Below, in pieces: positions 5,741 to 9,336 of a stretch of DNA of 9,336 nucleotides. Source of the stretch: Alphaproteobacteria bacterium (lineage in GTDB: Bacteria > Pseudomonadota > Alphaproteobacteria > Caulobacterales > Caulobacteraceae); NCBI GenBank assembly GCA_028869395.1, contig JAGWSE010000372.1, positions 1 to 9,336 on the forward strand, given 5' to 3'. The first letter of the stretch is position 1; each line of letters opens with the position of its first letter. Position numbers and translations under genes: made by a program. The notes under the pieces are model-generated. The model was given only the letters and a program-made list of their open reading frames with translations. It did no database searches and was not told where the DNA came from.

Positions 5741-6108
5741 GAGAGACCTTCTTCCGCAAGAGCCGGATAGGCTTACCGCCGTCGAGCACCAGTTTCACTT
5801 CAAACGTGGTCGGCTTCGCGATCCGAATTGGGAATTTCGGGACGATTAGGTTCGTGGGCGCCGCAGGGTGGGCCAGGGCGCCGACCTTCTATCCCGGCAG
5901 CAGCGCCCACGCCGGGCTCTGATTGGAAACAAGCCGCCCTCTCAGATCCTTTGAACGCTTCGCCCCCGGCCCGACACGTCCAGCCTCGAGCATCAAGCCG
6001 GCGCACGCCTTCCCCGCGTCTCGCCGGAGGGACAGTCCGGACACCGGGGTCGTGCTCGGCGGAGCGAGGTTCAGGCCCGGCCAGGCCGACGGACCACATG
6101 GATTCTTT
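5741..6108. other. Gene-poor stretch between the small-gene islet and the potassium unit
   Basis: No convincing gene is present. The only protein-like reading is a minus-strand frame (about 5700-5888; it includes IRIAKPTTFEVKLVLDGGK and RLLRKKVSLRDE) that lacks an ATG and is bounded by stops. Bases about 5790-5850 are less GC-rich than the rest. The plus-strand frame that continues upstream from the DUF4118 gene (5923-6108) is Pro/Arg-rich and looks like non-coding extension. The promoter for the potassium unit should lie here, but I cannot identify boxes. Confidence 0.4.
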
Positions 6109-7017
6109 ATGCCCGCCCGTCCTAGCGTCGTGGCCCCTCCTCCACGGGAGCCCGCATTGCTGTCCGAGTTCTGGACTCATTTCCCGAGGCTCGCGCCCCT
6201 GCGAGGCCGCCAGCACGGCCAGGACGCGTCGGGGGCGGTCCCGGGCGGCGGCGGCTACCTTCTCGCCCTGCTCTTCGTCGCCCTGGCGGGGGTCCTGTCC
6301 CTGGTCTACGAGCACCTGGTCGCCCGTCCGGACGTCACCCTGGTCTTCGTCCTGGCCGTGGTGGTCTCCGCCGCCGCCTTCGGCTGGGGCCCCGCCCTTG
6401 CGGCCGCACTGGCCGGGGTTCTCACCTTCGACTACTTCTTCACGCGCCCCTATCATTCCCTGCGGATCGACAGCCCCAGCGATCTCGCCGCCGCAGGGCT
6501 CCTGCTGGTGATCGCAGCCGTCGTCAGCAGCGTGGCGGCCGAGGCCCGGCGCCAGGCCCGCACGGCTCAGGAGGCCGCCGCACACGCCAAGGCCCTGGAA
6601 CAGGTGGCGGCGAAGGTGCTGCAAGGACGCCCGGAGTGGGAGGTCATGCAGGCCGCCGCGGAGGCCGCGAGCCGCGTCTTCGACGCGCCGTCCGTCGTGC
6701 TGCTGCAGCGCGGCGAGTCCCTGGCGGCGGTGGCGAGCTCGGGCCCGGCCCAGCTCACCGGCGCCGAGCGCGAGGCCGCCGTCGCCGCCCTGCAGGAGGA
6801 GATCGCCGTGCACGGCGGCGTCTACCCCTTCGAGCGCTCGGAGTTCGATTTCTGGCCCCTGGCCGCACGCGGCGAGCTCGCCTGGGGCCTGGGCGTCGGG
6901 TTCGGGCGGGCGCAGGCCCGCCGTCCGGCGGCGGCCGATCCGTTCCTGCACCTGCTGCGCGGCTACCTGGCCGCGGCGATCGCCGCTTCGCCTGCGGCCG
7001 AGGATGCGCATGGCTGA
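6109..7017 (+). CDS. KdpD-like DUF4118 membrane protein with GAF-like region and no kinase
   Basis: This 302-aa inner-membrane protein matches the four-helix membrane domain of the potassium sensor KdpD (DUF4118): helices at about 50-68, 74-90, 94-110 and 126-143, with the family-like FDYFFTRPYHSLRIDSPSD between helices 3 and 4. A basic, Ala-rich coiled segment (145-172) leads into a GAF-like cytoplasmic region (about 176-292). There is no KdpD N-terminal or Usp domain and no HisKA or HATPase domain, so it cannot be a kinase. The ATG at 6109 is the best start after the Pro/Arg-rich upstream extension, but its ribosome site is weak, and GTG at about 6130 is possible. Its stop overlaps the kup start by eight bases. 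A regulatory or sensory partner for the transporter is the natural guess, not shown. Confidence 0.82.
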   Translation: MPARPSVVAPPPREPALLSEFWTHFPRLAPLRGRQHGQDASGAVPGGGGYLLALLFVALAGVLSLVYEHLVARPDVTLVFVLAVVVSAAAFGWGPALAAALAGVLTFDYFFTRPYHSLRIDSPSDLAAAGLLLVIAAVVSSVAAEARRQARTAQEAAAHAKALEQVAAKVLQGRPEWEVMQAAAEAASRVFDAPSVVLLQRGESLAAVASSGPAQLTGAEREAAVAALQEEIAVHGGVYPFERSEFDFWPLAARGELAWGLGVGFGRAQARRPAAADPFLHLLRGYLAAAIAASPAAEDAHG

Positions 7018-8956
7018 GGCACGCCTGGGGACCGCGCCGCCGCCCGCCTCCGCGCCGGCCGGTCACGCGGACAGCTTCCGAGCCCTGGCGCTGGGCTCGC
7101 TGGGCGTGGTCTTCGGGGACATCGGCACCAGTCCGATCTACGCGATGCGCGAAGCGCTCGGACACACCCGCAGCGGCGGGACCAGCGAGCTCGCGGTCCT
7201 CGGGGTCGTCTCCCTGGTGTTCTGGGCCCTGATGCTCGTGGTGACGGTCAAGTACGTGGTTTTCGTCATGCGCGCCGACAACAAGGGCGAGGGCGGCACC
7301 CTCGCCCTTATGGCCCTGGCGCAGCACGCCCTGGGAGATCGCGCCGCGGCGGGCTCGAGCTTCATCCGCCGCTCGGGCTTCGTCTTCGTTCTGGGGATCT
7401 GCGGGGCCGCCCTGTTCTACGGCGACGGCCTGATCACACCGGCCATTTCCGTCCTGTCGGCGGTGGAAGGCCTCAAGGACGCGCCGCGGTTCGGGCCGCT
7501 GTTCGCGCCCTTCGTCCTGCCGGTGGCCGCCGCGATCCTGGTGGCCCTGTTCCTGGTCCAGTCCCGCGGCACCGCGGCGGTGGGCCGGTTCTTCGGCCCC
7601 GTCATGCTCGTCTGGTTCCTGGTCCTTGCGGCCATGGGCCTCGTCCCGGTCCTGCGCCATCCCGCGGTGCTCATGGCGCTCAGTCCGCAGTACGGGGTGG
7701 CGCTCCTGGCGCACAACAAGCTGGTCGGCTTCGCCATCCTCGGCAGCGTCTTCCTCTGCGTGACGGGCGCCGAGGCCCTCTATGCGGACATGGGTCACTT
7801 CGGGAAGACGCCGATCCGCGCCGCCTGGCTGGCGATCGCGCTGCCTTGCCTCACCCTGAACTACCTGGGCCAGGGGGCGCTGGTGCTCGCCCACCCCGAG
7901 GCCGCGGCCAATCCCTTCTTCCTGATGATCCCCAAGCTCGCCTACTGGCCGGTCCTGCTGCTCACCACGGCAGCGACGGTGATCGCCTCGCAAGCGGTGA
8001 TCACGGGCGCCTATTCCATGACCCAGCAGGCGGTGCAGCTCGGGCTCCTGCCGCGCATCGACATCCGGCGCACCAGCGAGACCATCGCCGGCCAGATCTA
8101 TGTGCCGCAGGTCAACACCCTGCTGATGGTGGGGGTGCTGGCCCTGCTGGTGATGTTCAAGAACTCCTCGAACCTGGCCGCGGCCTACGGGATCGCGGTC
8201 ACCGGCACCATGGTGATCACCATGCTGCTGGCCTATGTGGTGGCCCGTCACGCCTGGAAATGGAGCCTCTCGGCCACCCTCCTGTTCGAGATCCCCCTGA
8301 TCTCCATCGACCTGTCGTTCCTCGCCTCCAACACCCTGAAGATCCCGCAGGGGGGCTGGTTTCCCCTGCTGTTCGGCGCGGCGATCATGATCGTCATGTG
8401 GACCTGGACCCGCGGCGCGGCCATCCTGACGGAGAAGACGCGGCGCGACAGCGTCCCCCTGGCCGACCTCGCCGAAATCCTGAGGAGCCGCGCCCCGTCC
8501 CGGGCGCCCGGGACGGCGGTGTTCCTGACCTCGGACCCGGACACCGCCCCCGTCGCCCTGATGCACAACCTCAAGCACAACAAGGTGCTGCACCAGAGGA
8601 ACATCATCCTGACCATCAACACCGCCGAAACGCCCCGCGTGCCCGAGGATCAGCGCGTCGAGGTGGAGCCCCTGAATGCGGACTTCACCCGCATCGGGCT
8701 GAACTACGGCTTCATGGAGAGCCCCAACGTCCCGCGCGCCCTCAACCAGCTGCGCCGGCTGGGCCTGAAGTTCGACATCATGAACACCAGCTTCTTCCTC
8801 GGCCGGCGCTCGGTGGTGCCGTCCTCCCAGTCCGGAATGCCGAGATGGCAGGACAAGCTGTTCATCTACCTTCTGAAGAACGCCGCCAATCCCACGGATT
8901 TCTATCGGATCCCGCCTGGGCGCGTCGTGGAGCTGGGCGCCCAGGTCACGGTCTGA
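7010..8956 (+). CDS. kup: Kup-family low-affinity potassium transporter
   Basis: This 648-aa protein of the KUP/HAK/KT family is a K+/H+ symporter of the inner membrane. It has the N-terminal family signature GVVFGDIGTSPIYAMREAL (about 32-50); the Asp37 and Tyr44 positions correspond to residues implicated in K+ binding in relatives. Further family blocks are GEGGTLALMALAQHA, FYGDGLITPAISVLSAVEGL, GAEALYADMGHFGKTPIR, LNYLGQGALVL, QAVITGAYSMTQQA and YVPQVNTLLM. About twelve transmembrane helices precede a soluble C-terminal domain ending in the typical FFLGRRSVVP and FYRIPPGRVVELGAQV. The length is close to E. coli Kup (622 aa). The ATG at 7010 is preferred over 7004 because GAGG (7000-7003) is then six bases away. 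The start lies inside the end of the DUF4118 gene (ATGGCTGA), so translation is likely coupled. Confidence 0.96.
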   Translation: MAEARLGTAPPPASAPAGHADSFRALALGSLGVVFGDIGTSPIYAMREALGHTRSGGTSELAVLGVVSLVFWALMLVVTVKYVVFVMRADNKGEGGTLALMALAQHALGDRAAAGSSFIRRSGFVFVLGICGAALFYGDGLITPAISVLSAVEGLKDAPRFGPLFAPFVLPVAAAILVALFLVQSRGTAAVGRFFGPVMLVWFLVLAAMGLVPVLRHPAVLMALSPQYGVALLAHNKLVGFAILGSVFLCVTGAEALYADMGHFGKTPIRAAWLAIALPCLTLNYLGQGALVLAHPEAAANPFFLMIPKLAYWPVLLLTTAATVIASQAVITGAYSMTQQAVQLGLLPRIDIRRTSETIAGQIYVPQVNTLLMVGVLALLVMFKNSSNLAAAYGIAVTGTMVITMLLAYVVARHAWKWSLSATLLFEIPLISIDLSFLASNTLKIPQGGWFPLLFGAAIMIVMWTWTRGAAILTEKTRRDSVPLADLAEILRSRAPSRAPGTAVFLTSDPDTAPVALMHNLKHNKVLHQRNIILTINTAETPRVPEDQRVEVEPLNADFTRIGLNYGFMESPNVPRALNQLRRLGLKFDIMNTSFFLGRRSVVPSSQSGMPRWQDKLFIYLLKNAANPTDFYRIPPGRVVELGAQVTV

Positions 8957-9144
8957 GGCAGGGCTTCGGCGGGCGCGAGCGCTTGCAGCCGACCGCGAAC
9001 GCGGCGCGCATCACATCCGCCCAGGTCGGCTCGGATCGCGATCGGCGCCGGCGACCCCCTCCACAAACAGAGGCCCCCCTCCCCGGTTGGGGACGCGCCC
9101 GCCCCGGTCGTCGCTGGGCGGCGATCCCGCATCGAGGGCCTCCC

Positions 9145-9274
9145 ATGTTCATGCACAGCAAGGGGCTGAAGCTCACCGTGCGCGATTCCGATCGGCGGGC
9201 CGCAGGGCGAGCTCGCCGCCGCCGGGCTGCAAGCCAGCAAGGACGAGGTTTCGGGAAACACGGTGCAGACCTGA
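9145..9274 (+). pseudogene. Probable remnant of a manganese (non-haem) catalase gene
   Basis: An ATG at 9145, with GAGGG upstream (starting at 9134), opens MFMHSKGLKLTVRDSD, which resembles the N-terminus of alphaproteobacterial manganese catalases (MF-H-K-L--TVRV). One frame over, GGPQGELAAA (9194-9223) matches the conserved block that normally lies near residue 30-40 of the same enzymes. The roughly 15-20 residues that should separate them are missing and the frame has changed. After the block the sequence reads GLQASKDEVSGNTVQT and stops at 9272-9274, with none of the metal-ligand helices. It therefore looks like a small decayed fragment rather than an enzyme. The original frame from 9145 stays open to 9282 with Arg-rich nonsense. 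The family call rests on two short blocks from memory. Confidence 0.45.
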
Positions 9275-9336
9275 CGCCTTGAGCCGGATGGACCTTCTCG
9301 TCTCGCCGCCCTGCCGGGAGGGGTTTGGCGGGAAGA

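Noticed and set aside
5923..6108. 62-codon N-terminal extension of the DUF4118 protein
   Set aside because: Pro/Arg-rich, no homology to KdpD-type proteins, and no ribosome site at its ATG; kept as upstream non-coding sequence.
6755..8593. Long minus-strand open frame (612 codons) antisense to kup
   Set aside because: It is Gln/His/Arg/Gly-rich without any domain and lies exactly opposite a clear Kup gene; such antisense frames are common in GC-rich DNA.
9080..9093. TCCCC-GGTT-GGGGA hairpin downstream of kup as a terminator
   Set aside because: Only a 5-bp stem with no T-run after it; easily a chance pairing in GC-rich sequence.

Overview
The window is GC-rich (about 70% by eye) alphaproteobacterial chromosome. 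Gene content, GTG starts and protein style suggest the Caulobacterales (Phenylobacterium/Caulobacter type). This assignment is inferred from sequence character only; there is no rRNA or tRNA to confirm it.

Layout. (1) 1-622, minus: N-terminal part of a TolC-family outer-membrane efflux lipoprotein that runs off the left edge. (2) 923-1771, plus: a sterol-desaturase/fatty-acid-hydroxylase family membrane di-iron enzyme. (3) 1772-2052: a gene-free convergent gap with C-rich tandem repeats. (4) 2053-5223, minus: a compact signalling cluster. In transcription order it holds a 111-aa membrane protein of unknown function, a secreted PepSY-domain protein, an OmpR/PhoB-type response regulator, a HAMP histidine kinase and a small single-TM protein. 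(5) about 5253-5890: an islet of small, apparently frameshifted genes with less extreme base composition. (6) 6109-8957, plus: a kinase-less KdpD-like (DUF4118) protein whose end overlaps the start of a Kup potassium transporter. (7) 9145-9274: what looks like a badly truncated manganese-catalase remnant, then the right edge.

How the parts may work together. The same unusual sequence, CGCAACATTG-N7-GTAA(T/C), occurs three times, each 50-70 bases upstream of a minus-strand start: the tolC-like gene, the 111-aa gene, and the pepSY gene that leads into the regulator/kinase pair. The simplest reading is an autoregulated two-component system whose regulon includes the efflux outer-membrane protein and the two envelope proteins. 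This operator link is an inference from sequence repetition and position. The potassium pair at 6109-8957 is a separate plus-strand unit in which a KdpD-type membrane sensor module, without a kinase, is translationally coupled to a Kup transporter.
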